Part shown: positions 45,938 to 57,152 of the stretch, piece by piece
How positions within the stretch are numbered: the stretch's first letter is position 1
Layout of the letters: every line of letters begins with the position of its first letter
Assembly: GCA_035048485.1 (NCBI GenBank)
Contig: CM068584.1
Span: 70,013,407 to 70,077,406, forward strand
Direction of reading: 5' to 3'
DNA from: Pteria penguin
Lineage: Eukaryota > Mollusca > Bivalvia > Pterioida > Pteriidae
Length of the DNA: 64,000 nt
Notes under the pieces: generated by a model
What the model was told of the DNA's origin: nothing
What the model saw: only the letters and a program-made list of their open reading frames with translations
The model's database searches: none
Program-made: the position numbers and the translations under genes

Positions 45938-47116
45938 ATGGAAGATCAGATGGACGTTGAAGAACGAATGGAGGCGTTGGAAAGTTTTGTTATAAATAAA
46001 CTGAAGGCGTTTGGCGAAGAGATGGCGAAAACCGCAAGTAATGAGAGACAGGAGGTGGAGTCATTAAAGAGGAAAGTGGAGGAGTTAGAAGAGAAAGGTG
46101 AACAAATGGGGGCGAAGATAAGAATATTGGAAAATGAGAACCAGTGCCTTAGACACAGGAGCCAGGAAGGGGCTACCCCAACCAAAGATGGATTTGTAGC
46201 CCCAAAGGAGCTCGGGGATGTTTCCCCTCAACTAAAGGAACAACTAGCTCCTTACGAAACAAGAGTTAAAACTCACAAGAGGGAGAAGTGTAACAAAAGT
46301 ACAACAGATGTACATCCTCAGATGGTTTGAGGAAAATCAAGATTCTATAGGTAAATATTAAGTTATTTTGATATGTAGCAATGCATTACTATGAAATAAA
46401 ACTTCATCTAGATAGTACACATACCGTTCATTGATATTCATTTATCATTTCAGTTGCGCATGTGTTGTGTCATCTGCGAAACATAGCACCACTTACGTTG
46501 CACATGGGATGTTTTCCGTGTGTTTGTTTGTTCGTCTGTTAATCTATTTTCGACACTTTAAATGCCACACCTTATAACTTTGTATTTTTAGGCAATAGAG
46601 TTTTCGATTCTGACATCAGGGAACCTCATAAGGAGAAATTTGTATACGTATTAACAATTTGAAGGTTTAAATTTCATAATTGATAAGAATTGATTCCAGT
46701 GAATCTTGTCCTTCATCTGAATTTCAGTGGTCTGTGAACGTCCGCTGTGGTACAATGTTGTTAGTGCCATTGTCATGTTACACCAGTAACTTTCATATTG
46801 TGCTAATGTCTCGTTATAATCCGTAGAAGGCACATTCTATTTTATTGTATAAACATATAATATATCATTATATATTGCATTATAAAGTAACAATTCATTT
46901 ACAGCCAGCTCCACCAATTCAGGGGCCGAGGACCTGTTCCGAGACGGAATAAGGGACGGCATGTGGGATAGGCATGATACCTGCGAGTTTTCCAACGGCT
47001 TCCTGTCTTACCTGGTTGAAAAGATAAAGACCCTGAAAAGGAAACAACGGATGAGTAAACGCATGGAGGAACTGGAAAGCATGTTGGGTAATGACGATGC
47101 GCTGTTACAAATGTAA
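45938..47116 (+). pseudogene. Coiled-coil gene copy C, frameshifted in exon 1
   Basis: Exon 1 is 45938-46350 and exon 2 is 46905-47116, with the same splice sites as copy B. Exon 1 has one extra A near 46293 (TGTAACAAAAG where B has TGTACAAAAG), giving an early stop at 46328-46330 after the coiled coil and before the conserved C-terminal blocks. Exon 2 is otherwise open in the original frame. The intron carries six transversions against copy B between 46645 and 46730. Real lesion or assembly error cannot be told apart here. Confidence 0.75.
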
Positions 47117-47645
47117 ATGTGATTGAATATGGACTGCCGATTCTAATTTCTTGATGATTATAATCACCATGATATACAAAAAGTTATGCATGATGTTGCT
47201 TTGTTTTATGTTATTTTTTTTATTTTTATATTATTATGTGTAATGTTTGTTTATTTGTGAAAATTTCACCTGATATGTTGATAACCATGCAATATTATGC
47301 TTTAATAATTGTGCAATCTTGATTTTGATATTTTTAAACTGTTGTGAAAATATATTTCCAATCGCTTTATATATTCCTTACTTTGTTATTTTGTGTTTGA
47401 TTGTTGAAATCACTATGATATACAAAAAGTATATATGATGTTGCTTTTTTTTATGTTTTTTTTTATTATTATGTGTAATGTTTGTATATTAGTAAAAATT
47501 GTACCTGATATCAACTATTCAATGTTATGCTTTAAAAATTGTGCAATATTGATTTTGATATTTTTAACGTGTTGTAAACATCTTTTTCCAATTGCTCTTT
47601 GTTATTATTTGCTTGATGGTTGAAATGTGTATGGTATACAAAGCA
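47117..47645. other. 3' flank of copy C, ~240-bp duplication
   Basis: Same as 35202-35727. No gene, no AATAAA. Confidence 0.55.
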
Positions 47646-47753
47646 GGGTTAGGGTTAGGGTTAGGGTTAGGGTATAGGCATTTTGCGGGAAGGGTTAGGG
47701 TTAGGGTTAGGGTTTGGTTTGGGTTTGGTTAGGGTTAGGGTTAGGGTTAGGGA
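47646..47753 (+). repeat. Interstitial telomeric tracts with partial box
   Basis: TTAGGG runs at 47646-47672, 47694-47712 and 47729-47752, with TATAGGCATTTTGCGGGAAG between the first two and GGTTTGGTTTGGGTTTGG between the others. Confidence 0.92.
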
Positions 47754-47855
47754 TCTTTGACGAAATGCCCATGTCCAAATGCCCATTGTTGCCCAAAATG
47801 TGCAAAAATTGACATTTTGTAAACGGAAATACCTCATGTCCCATGGCAATCTGGT
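47754..47855 (+). repeat. Telomere-junction box J (copy 1)
   Basis: ATCTTTGACGAAATGCCCAT through CCCATGGCAATCTGG. Further copies begin at 49370, 49538 and 49630, each immediately after TTAGGG. The two middle-type copies are cut or extended differently. Confidence 0.8.
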
Positions 47856-48690
47856 TAGGGTTAATAGCATACCTTCCCTCTTGATCGGGGCTAGGATTGA
47901 TCCACTAATGTATTTTGTTACAGGTGAGTAATGCATTTTATGAGCTTCTTTCTGTTTGATGTACATTACTTGTGCAGACATTTGGCAGCCATTTTACATG
48001 TTGCTCGGAATATAGAATTATTTTAGGAAATGTACTGAATGAAAGGTAAGATCCAAGTATATTTGAAATGTTTTACTTTCATGACATATATTGATACTTA
48101 TTATTATCCAGATAGGTATAAAATAACATTGAATTAAATATATACATTTTATAATATACCGAATTCTTATATAAGCTCATGAATCATAAAACATAATTGA
48201 ATGTGAATAATTTGTGTATGTATGTTATTTTACGCATGCACGTGTATGTATACATGTAAGTGTGTGTCTCCATGTATGTATATATTTGTATATGTGGTAT
48301 GTATCAATGTAAGTTTGTACCGGTAAATGTGTATGCGTGTGTATAAATGTGAATGATAGTGTGTAATTGTAAATCCAAATAAGCTACGAATATTCGTTGT
48401 TTTGTAGAAATTACATATTTATATATGTACATATGTGAAGGAGCACGTTTTTTGACATATGGTAAAAAAACGTATTCACAATACGTTACAATTAAGTACG
48501 TGAACCCGTATTAGTATCTGAATACCGCTTTGCCATTATTATTATTAATATTATCTCTTTGCTATAATTCTTTGTACCTGCATCTGCCTGAGACTGCATA
48601 TGTACATGTTTATACGTATATTTGTATGTATATACATGTATTAATATATTGATGTCTATTTTCATTATAATGTCGGCCTGATATTATTGT
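47856..48690. other. AT-rich DNA, no gene seen
   Basis: Single-copy-looking sequence with TGTATGTATA-like dinucleotide-rich patches (48215-48350, 48595-48640). No open frame is supported. Confidence 0.4.
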
Positions 48691-48908
48691 ATAATATCAG
48701 CCCTTCTAACCTTTTTAGCCCCTTTAGACCCACCTAATGGCCCTTCTAACCCTTCTAGCCCCTTTAGACCTTCTAGCCCTTTAGACCCTTTAACCCCTTA
48801 AGCTCCTATAGACCCTTTACACCGTTTAGCCCTTTAGACCTTTCTAGCCCCTTTAGACCTTTTAGCCCCTTTAGACCCTCTAACCCTTGTAGCCTCTAAC
48901 CGTTGTAG
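48690..48908 (+). repeat. CTTTAGACC/CTTCTAGCC short tandem repeat
   Basis: About fifteen imperfect 11-15 bp units such as CCCTTTAGACCTT and CTAGCCCCTTTAG. Confidence 0.8.
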
Positions 48909-49121
48909 CTGGAGTTGGGCTGGGGCTGGGACTGGAGTTGGGGCTGGGGCTGGAGTTGGGCTGGGGCTGGGGCTGGGGCTGGAGTTGGGGCTGGGGCTGG
49001 AGTTGGGGCTGGGGTCGGGACTGGAGTTGGGGGCTGGAGTTGGGGCTGGGACTGGAGTTGGGGCTGGGGCTGGGGCTGGAGTTGGGGCTGGGGCTGGGGC
49101 TGGGGCTGGGGCTAGGGCTGG
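48909..49121. repeat. GGGGCTGGAGTTG minisatellite
   Basis: G-rich units as in 18439-18706, running straight into a telomeric tract. Confidence 0.9.
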
Positions 49122-49182
49122 AGGTTAGGGTTAGGGTTAGGGTTAGGGTTAGGGTTTGGGTTAGGGTTAAGGGTTAGGGTAT
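49122..49182 (+). repeat. Interstitial telomeric tract (TTAGGG)
   Basis: About eight units with two variants, followed by the E-type box. Confidence 0.92.
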
Positions 49183-49319
49183 AGGCATTTTGCGGGAAGA
49201 GAAGAGAATTTTTCTAAAATAGATATCACGTGACCAGAATGTTCTCATAAGATTTGTGTAGTAAATTCATATCTGAATGGGCTGTATCTTTTTAATTTGT
49301 GAACCAATTTATTTGAACT
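49183..49319 (+). promoter_or_regulatory. Orphan E-gene telomere-side box
   Basis: Matches the first ~137 bases upstream of E (GCGGGAAG, TATCACGTGACC, through GAACTTGG) and is then cut by a new TTAGGG tract at 49320. No E gene follows, so this is a truncated module. Confidence 0.8.
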
Positions 49320-49740
49320 TGGGTTAGGGTTAGGGTTAGGGTTGGGGTTAGGGTTAGGGTTAGGGTAAGGGATCTTTGACGAAATGCCCATGTCCAAATG
49401 CCCATTGTTGCCCAAAATGTGCAAAAATTGACATTTTGTAAACGGAAATACCTCATGTCCCATGGCAATCTGGTCTCTACTTCTCCGTGGGTCGTAATTT
49501 TTTTCATCTAGCGTTTAGGCCTGGGTTAGGGTTAGGGATCTTTGACGAAATGCCCATGTCCAAATGCCCATTGTTGGCCAAAATGTGCAAAAACTGACAT
49601 TTTGTAAACGGTTAGGGTTAGGGTTAGGGATCTTTGACGAAATGCCCATGTCCAAATGCCCATTGTTGGCCAAAATGTGCAAAAACTGACATTTTGTAAA
49701 CGGAAATAACCTCATGTCCCAAGGAAATCTGGTCTGAATA
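49320..49740 (+). repeat. Telomeric tracts alternating with box J (copies 2-4)
   Basis: TTAGGG runs at 49320-49369, 49524-49537 and 49612-49629. Each is followed by ATCTTTGACGAAATGCCC. Copy 3 is interrupted at TTTGTAAACGG by the next tract. Confidence 0.88.
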
Positions 49741-49849
49741 TGATTCAGCACTGTTAATGTAAATGAATGTGAACAAACACTGTATAAAGTGTCATAGCAA
49801 ACATACATGTTTGAGTCGCCTCTTGATAGTGTTTTTTGTTTTGTTTTCC

Positions 49850-49935
49850 TAACCCTAACCCTTACCCTAAACCCTGAGGTGGACTGCACCAGTCAACTCG
49901 GTCTTAGTCCAAGCCCTAGCCCTCACCCTAACCTT
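49850..49935 (+). repeat. Degenerate CCCTAA tract, head-to-head with the TTAGGG mosaic
   Basis: CCTAACCCTAACCCTTACCC, then scattered CCCTAACC and AGCCCTAGCCC. This is the opposite orientation to all telomeric tracts from 18.7 to 49.63 kb. Confidence 0.75.
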
Positions 49936-50610
49936 AAAATTATGTTTCCTTTGTAATGCAAAAAGATAACAAAACAACATAAAGAGGCGAAATATTTTAA
50001 TATGCCACGGTAACTAGAGATACAACAAAATATAGATTGGTTGTCCGTATCATTTTAGCTTATCCACCAACAACTGGCTGCTAAAACAGTTACAGAAATG
50101 TTTTTTTTTTCATGTCTTCTCAAAGAAGAATAGATTTTGCATCAGAAGCCTTAATCATATCAATTCATTCTACATTAAACAAGGAGACAATCTTCAATGA
50201 CAACGAATTAGCAAACGAAAATTTCAAATTTTCTTTGATTTCTGTTTTCTGTGATTATAATGATCTACAGTACACACACTTGTTATTTGTAAAATGAAAG
50301 AGTAATTGGGAAAATTTTATCAAGCGGTAGTGTAACTAACACCCATCATTCCATTCCAAAATAATCAAAGAGAATTCATACACATCCTATACATTTTGTT
50401 ATCAATTGAAGCATATAAACTCTTAATTAACATAGCAAATAAAAAAAACCTATTTGCTTTGTACCTTGTATAAATCACCAAAATGACACTGCAATGTGTG
50501 AAAAAAGAAGAATCAGGTAATTTCCACTTTTTCTAAAATGACTTATTTTGCACAATGAATCTTTTGTATCATTTAAAATATTATGTTTGTGTATAATAAT
50601 AATAAAAACA

Positions 50611-50663
<53 letters not shown>

Positions 50664-51088
50664 TGATGATGATGATCATGTTGATGATGATAAAATAATA
50701 ACTATTACCCTATATCAAGAAAATCAAGAAAACTAAAATTTAAAACGAGCTTCGCAGAAAACGGGGAAAATCCCAGTTTGTTTATGGAATAGAACGAAGT
50801 TTTAACCCAAACCCTTTCTTGAACAATTTACATATATGTTACAAAAGTCATGAAATAAAAAATAGTTACAATTTTAAAAATAGTTCAAATGGTACAGATA
50901 CATATTGAACATTCTGTTCATCATCTCAGCCATCATCATACTCATCATCATTACCATCAATATAATATGATTATGATATAATTTATAGCATCGTTTTTAC
51001 TATTCCAATTATTGTCAACATCATTATTTTTTCCGTGAACAATTTACATTCAAAAATCATGAAATTACAAATAGTTCCAATTTTCCAA
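49936..51088. other. AT-rich 3' side of gene D; (AAT)n/(GAT)n microsatellite
   Basis: Contains a pure AAT run (about 50610-50660) turning into GAT (50661-50690). An ORF across it encodes poly-Asn/Asp and is rejected. No other gene is seen. Confidence 0.5.
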
Positions 51089-53978
51089 TTACAGTAAACT
51101 GTTCAATTCTTGTTGAAGTTCTGCCTTTGCCTCCCTGGCTCTGTTCTTTCCAAAGATTTTCTTTACTTTGTCTCTTATTGTACCATGCAGGTCCATTTTG
51201 CCCTCCAGTGGCATATCTCTTCTCCAGATGCCATCGTGCTCCCCTTCCTCCAATAGTTGCCGCACACTGACACTGCCGTATATTGCAGCTCCTTTCTGAT
51301 AGTTTCTGAAAACAAATGTACATATATAAGTATATGAAGTATATCTACGTATACATATAGGATACCTGCTTAGATATCGCCAAATACACCATTTTTGTTA
51401 TAATATGCTATCAAGTTTATCTTGGATAGCTTTTGACATATTGTTGATAGTGCCATAGTCATGTTTAATCTGTTACTTTTTTGCTTGAACAATTGTATGT
51501 ATTGCTGATGTCTTTTATTTTCAATTAAAAGCAAATCCTGAAATATAAAGAAATTATAATTTATTTAATCAAGTCACATCCTCTACATAAAGTTTCCATA
51601 TACATGATTACCTGTCCACATACTGCCCAATGTACGCCATCTGCAGCTGATTCAGTATCTTAGAATTTGGACTGGTGTTGAGGAACGGCGTTATTTTCTG
51701 TTGAGTCTCCACGCTTAAATCTGCAGGTCATGCGGGAATCCTGAATGGACTCGCTTCTTCTAAATTAAGTTCACAGATTGGAATTCTTTTGACATATATT
51801 GAATATAAAATAAATGATTAACTATACGACATTAACCATGATTACTCATTTATTATTGCGAGTATGCTTGAGTGCTTATTTTACTGTTAGAATCCCACCC
51901 CATTTATGCTGACTCCTAGGTCATTTTCCTTAGTTGAGTGTTACACAATCCACCGAAACCCTCCAAAATAAATACATACCTTGATGATCTTGATGCAAAC
52001 CGGAATACCCGGCCTTCACACTCAGGAGTAGATGTTCTGAAACATATCGATTAATTTTAATTGTTTCTCATTTTATTTTAATTTTAAACGTCATTGATTT
52101 GAAAGTGTGAATTCCGAATATTATTGGTATTTTACAAAACATTACACTAACCTTTGGATCGTCTTTGAACCAAACTTATTGGATTCCCCTTGAATTGGAC
52201 TGGGGCATCTGCAAATAATGTTGCTAAATATGATAACTGTTCGAGTTATTATACAGTAATGTCTCATTCATCAGGGACTCAATGTTAAGCAATTAATACT
52301 AGTTTTCTCATGGGGAGATGTCTATATTTACTTTTACAAAATGACCCAATTATTCGAAGAATATACGTATTCATGACATAAACACGGTGCACAAAGATGT
52401 CAGGATTATTGAGACATCAATGCATTTGTTCGGATTATTGACAAATGAATAAATATTTAAAACATCATATTTCCATTCTTAATCTATATTAAAACAACAA
52501 TGGAAATGAAATATTATCAAAGTATCGTTATAGGAAAGATGTTATTGACCTTAATAAAGAAATATCATAGCAGGTCCACCATCTAAGATAAAAAAAAATT
52601 GCATTCTTGTGGGAAGAGGTTACATGGTAGAGAAAATGTATTACATACTGCGGATTTTCTTCCTCTTCATAATTCCTCTCTTTTTTCCTATAAAACGGAT
52701 AAATGGTATCATTGGTGGCAAATAAAAAGAGATTGAAAATAGTACAGCAGCATTAGCAACGGATACAATATGGACCATGCATGTATGATTCGGGTAATTA
52801 ACCCAAATCAGTGAAAATAACATGAATTTCTTTACGAGTGCATCATTTATTTATTACTAGCCGAAAAGAAAGAAGAAATCAATAGAAAAGTGATATTTCC
52901 TTTAGAATTATGTAAAACATACTTAGCTACTAGGCATTCAACTTTGTCTTTAAGAGAATTCCGATGTCAAATCACAACAATACTCACAATAATTATAATA
53001 AAGACATTGGAAACACACACTAACAGCAAGCTAGGGGCGAAGAATGATGCTGAAAGCGTATGGTCATCTCCTATTTGGCTAGCCAAACATATTGTCAATG
53101 TTCATGCATGGAAATGAATATAGGGAGGGGAATGCGAATAATGATAATAATATAATAATAATAATTGTAATAATAATAATAATCTTTGTGCAATATCCGA
53201 CACTACAAAACATGCAAATAATAAAGTAAGCGATAAACTTAAGACATAATGAGTTATAAAGATGAAGAGCTTAGAAAAATGTAAACAGAAAGGTCAGCTC
53301 ATTGCGATATCCCAATGTGATGCATTCTTGTGATACTTTAGCTTACCTTTTAATCTCCTCAAGTTCGCTTTTCAATCTCTTACTGTCCCTGTTGCACAAA
53401 AAAGAAGTACATGAAAGGCAATATAAACGTATGGTATCTTACAACATTTGCAACGAATTTCACAGAGAGATGATGTTATAAAAACCAATATAAAATGTCT
53501 AATCCTTACATTTTTTGTTCCTGGATATCCCGTTTCATGGAGTCCAGCGCACCCTCCAGTGCCTTGTTTCTCCTAGTTTAAAGAATTAAATAGAAGTAAA
53601 ATTAATCAGTCATTTGTACCAAATAGGGGGGGCATTTAAGATATTACAACACAAAACACAAATTCAAAGTGCAGAGACTATACAACAAATGCAACTGTTA
53701 GGTATCATTTGAATTATTATGTATTAGACACATGAAAGTATCAAAATATCTCGAGAAAACTATTGAAGTACATCGACAGAGAGCTAGCAATCTACTATAT
53801 AAAGGTTCTTTATATTTGTATACATTGGAATCAATATCCAATAACATATTTCCTGTGAATTGACAAAAATGAAATTGTATTATTGTTTGACTGACCTTTT
53901 TAGATCTCTCATCTCTGACAACACAAACTCTCTAATTGCTTCAAAGTTTGCTGTTAATTCAACTTCTAAATCTTCCAT
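51089..53978 (-). CDS. Gene D: eight-exon paralogue of the coiled-coil gene (about 234 aa), one base too many in exon 7
   Basis: Coding exons (complement) are 53896-53978, 53510-53572, 53347-53388, 52649-52687, 52152-52208, 51980-52036, 51612-51759 and 51089-51305. All introns are GT-AG and all seven joins are phase 2. It starts M-E-D-L-E-V-E-L, directly comparable to M-E-D-Q-M-D-V-E in copy B. Exons 1-3 encode a coiled coil, exons 4-6 a polar linker. Exons 7-8 share L-S/V-S, Q-M-A-Y-I (B: Q-M-Y-I), H-D-G-I-W-R-R (B: R-D-G-M-W-D-R) and a basic tail helix. Exon 7 is 148 bases where 147 would keep frame, so a one-base insertion lies around 51730. The family is not recognised. The promoter is at 57144-57152. 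Confidence 0.78.
52756..52812 (-). ncRNA. Degenerate hammerhead ribozyme in an intron of gene D
   Basis: On the complement: CACTGAT, a GGGTTAATTACCC helix II, GAATC, ATACATGCATGG and TGGTCC. The core (CTGATGA) and cleavage triplet (GTC) are altered, so it is presumably inactive, but it is clearly the same element as at 7155, 29712 and 41613. Confidence 0.55.
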
Positions 53979-54040
53979 AATCTGCAGATAAATTGAATAA
54001 AGCTACATTTCGTCCAAAACCAACCCCATTTACAACCCAA
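53979..54040 (-). other. Acceptor before the gene D start codon
   Basis: ATTTATCTGCAG ends at 53982, three bases before ATG, mirroring copy B, where the acceptor directly precedes ATG. The upstream exons are therefore noncoding leaders. Confidence 0.55.
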
Positions 54041-54970
54041 ACCCAAAGTTAACAAACTCGATCAAGTGGAAACGCTCTGAAATCCAAAATACAACACCAA
54101 TTCAAACACTTCAGCCCCAGAACCAGTTTGTAACTCGATATTTACCCCAGCCCCTGTCTCAGCACCAGTCTTAACTAGGTGTTAGCCCAAGCCCAGCCCA
54201 AGCCCCCAGCCCATAGTCCCGATTTTAGTCAAGCCTCAGCCCTAGTCTTAACAGTATTTTAAACAAAGCCCCAAGCCCGAGACCCACTCTAGCCCCAGCC
54301 CAAATCCAGTCCATCCCAGCTCCAGACCCAGCTCCAGCACCCGTCTTAACTTGGTCTTAGCTCAAGCCCCAGCTCCAGCTCCAGCCCCAGTCCCAGTTCA
54401 GCCCAGCCCCAGTCCTAGTCTCAACTTGGTCTTAGCCCAAGCCCAGCCCCAGCTCCAGCCTTAGCCCAAGCCCCTACTCCAGCCCCAGCCCCATCTCCAG
54501 CCCCAGTCCCAGTTAAGCACAGCCCATTCCAACTCTCAACTTGGTCTTAGCCCAAGCCCAGCCCCAGGCCCAAATCAAGTCCTAGCCCCAGCGCCAACTC
54601 CAACCCAGCCCCAGCCTAAGCCTCAGCCCCAACTCCAGCGCAGCCCAAATCCCAGTCCCAGCACCAACCCTAGCCCAAGCCCAAGTCCCAGCACCAGTCT
54701 TAACTTGGTCTTAGCCGAAGCCCAGACCCAGCCCAACTCGTACCAAGTCCAAGTCCCAACCCAAGCCAAAGCCCCAACCCGAACTCCAGCCCCAGTCCCA
54801 GTTCAACTCAACTCCAGCCCCAGTCTTAATAGTGTCATAACTAAGGCCAAGCCAAGCTCTAGCCCAGCCCAACTCCAGCCATAACCCAGCTCCAACCCAA
54901 CCCATCTCCAGCCAACAGCCTTAACTCAGTCTTAACGCCAGCCCCAGCCCCAACCCCAGCCCAAGCTTCA
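54041..54970. repeat. CCAGCC/CTTAACTTGGTCTTAGC minisatellite in the leader intron of D
   Basis: CAGCCC-type units mixed with a recurring TTAACTTGGTCTTAGCCCAA word at intervals of about 100-150 bp. No gene. Confidence 0.85.
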
Positions 54971-55004
54971 ACAAGCTCACCTATTATTTAACTTATGACT
55001 AAGA

Positions 55005-55440
55005 AAGGCTACATATTACTATAAAAATTATTGGAATCTGAATGTCAAAAATTTAGCATAAAATTAATTATTTGCGATTATCTAAAAGGGTTTTAAATCT
55101 GTGTTTCTTAAGATATCTCAATGATATTAACAGATGTAATGGATGTTGATATATACAAGACATTTGTGAAGTTCCATTAAGATAGGTTACCTTTATAATA
55201 GAATAAATATCATAATTTGCGATACCCTATAGGGGTATAAAATCTGTTTCTTGAGATATCTTAATGATATTTACATGTGTAGTAGATGCTAATGTATATT
55301 TGTGAAGTTTCATTAAGATAAGTTACCTATTTCTATAAAAACTTATAGTAATCCTATTGTCCAAAATTTAGCATAAAGGTCATTATTTGCTTTTACCGAA
55401 AGGAGTATGAAATGTTTGTTTCTTGACATATCTTTTGATA
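55005..55440. repeat. ~160-190-bp tandem repeat, three copies
   Basis: Shared words are ATTAAGATAGGTTACC, TTTAGCATAAA, TTTGCGAT and GTTTCTTGAGATATCT. No gene. Confidence 0.65.
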
Positions 55441-55444
55441 TTTT

Positions 55445-55775
55445 GTACATGTGTGTGTTAGGTGTGTATGTGTGTATATATGTATGTGTGTTGACGTATG
55501 TGTGTGTATTTTTGTAAGTAATGGTATATGTGTGTATGTGTTTGTATGTATGTGTATGTGTGGATATGTGTCTATGTGTGTGGATGTCTGTATGTGTGTA
55601 TATATACGCCTGTGTATGTGTGTAAGGGTGTGTAATGGTGCATATGTGTTTAGGTATATGTATATGTCTATATGTGTTCATGTGTGTTTATGTGTGTATA
55701 TGTGTATGTAAGTATGTGTGTCTATACATGTGTATTTGTGTGTATGTGTGTTGTGTGAAGGTTTTGTGTGTGTGT
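55445..55775 (+). repeat. (TGTGTATG)n low-complexity tract
   Basis: Long TGTGTATG/TATGTGTG-rich run. ORFs on both strands through it are Cys/Val/Tyr- or Thr/His-biased and rejected. Confidence 0.9.
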
Positions 55776-55799
55776 AAATCCAGTGTTTCAACAAGTTAT

Positions 55800-56340
55800 G
55801 ACTTACTTGACACGACTGCATTGCGGGCTGCACTTCATGCATAGATTCATTTATGTAGACTTACCCCATGAATCTATGATCTGTCATCTTCTTCTCAAAA
55901 TAAGCGTCAGAATTAAGCTCTAGGGTTTGGCATTGGGATGGGTCTGGGTCGGGTTAGGGGGATGTTAGAAAGTAAACAACACAGTCTGTTGATTCACCGG
56001 TGAATCACAGAGCAAATCGACAGAAATCGAAATATACTCACCAACCATATCTGCTTTGCAGGCTGCATCTTTCAATCTTCTTTAATATTATTTAAGAACA
56101 GTATGAAAATAAAGAACACAGGCTGTTGATGGGACTAGTGGTCGGGTAGCAGTGGGAGGGGATAAGTCATAACAACATAAAATAAACAACACGGTCTGTT
56201 GATTCACCGGTGAACCACAGAAATCGACAAAAATCGAAAAATACTCACCAACCATGTCTGCTCTGCGGGCTGCATCTTCTTGTCTTCATTAAAATGTCAC
56301 GAACCCATAAAATAACCCTAAACATTATCAGGAACAAATG
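55800..56340 (-). repeat. Tandem leader-exon repeat of gene D
   Basis: Three diverged copies of the block found upstream of A-C. On the complement each has GCAGCC(C/T)GCA(A/G)AGCAG, a GTGAGTAT donor or GTAAGT, and the TTCACCGGTGAA palindrome, so the leader organisation predates the split of D from A-C. Confidence 0.55.
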
Positions 56341-56587
56341 GGGATGATCAGGATAAAGCCAAAAGCAGCCCCTTCCCAGTCCGCGATAGCTTTTTCTAGA
56401 TGTTTCCAATTATATACATACTTATAATACATAAATACAATAAGATTTGATACTTTTCCTTTATCCATCCAAAATTTTGAAATTGAAACTATTTCGATAA
56501 ACATTCTTATGGAATTTTCTAAATTCTAATTCCTTCGTATTTTACATTGTGATAAAAACACAATTACAATAACTTCTACTACTTTAA

Positions 56588-56690
56588 TTAATGGTAAACA
56601 GTACTTACAATTCTCTTGTTCTATTCTGTTACACACGTCTTTCCTCTTCAACGACTTCCTTCTCAACTGACTGACAACAATAACTAAAAC
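56588..56690 (-). repeat. Second copy of the D first exon with donor
   Basis: Nearly repeats 57053-57127 (AGTACTTACAATTCTCTTG, CACACGTCTTTCCTCTTCAA, CAACTGACTGAC). It retains GTAAGT on the complement but no TATA box is seen next to it. Confidence 0.6.
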
Positions 56691-56799
56691 TAAATACAAT
56701 AACATTTGATAATTTTCCTTAATCCATTAAAATGGATTATAAAATATGGTTTACTATTCCTTTCGTATTTCACATGACAGAACAGAACAAATAACGGAA

Positions 56800-56910
56800 T
56801 ATAAATAAATATATAAATGAATAAATAAATAAATGAATAAATAAATAAATAAATAAATAATTTTCCTTAATCCATTAGAAACGGAATATAAATAAATAAA
56901 TAAATGAAAT
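56800..56910. repeat. (AAAT)n microsatellite
   Basis: AATA/TAAA units at 56803-56858 and 56888-56908. Confidence 0.9.
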
Positions 56911-57055
56911 TTAAAAATTGAAACTATACCGATAAACTTTCTTACAAAATTTTCTAAATTCGAATTATTTTCTATTTTATATTGTAATAAAAACAAAATT
57001 ACAATAAAGAAAAGAATAACTTAAACTTCTATTACTTTAATAAATGGTAAACAGT

Positions 57056-57152
57056 ACTTACAATTCTCTTGGTCTATTCTGCTACACACGTCTTTCCTCT
57101 TCAACGACTTCTTCTCAACTGACTGACAATGATTTCACCGTCTCCTTATATA
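57056..57152 (-). promoter_or_regulatory. TATA promoter and first exon of gene D
   Basis: On the complement TATATAAGG (57144-57152) is preceded by TTTCAATCCGCC, comparable to TTTCGATCCGCT before the B promoter. It is followed by a noncoding exon to donor GTAAGT (57056-57061). Confidence 0.7.

Noticed and set aside
50548..50736. Asn/Asp-rich 62-codon ORF
   Set aside because: Created by the AAT/GAT microsatellite.
51057..51323. 88-codon ORF over the last exon of gene D
   Set aside because: Wrong frame: the other frame is open from the TTTTCAG acceptor to TAA and matches exon 2 of the paralogue.
55343..55844. Thr/His- and Cys/Val-rich ORFs
   Set aside because: Low-complexity TGTGTATG tract, open on both strands.
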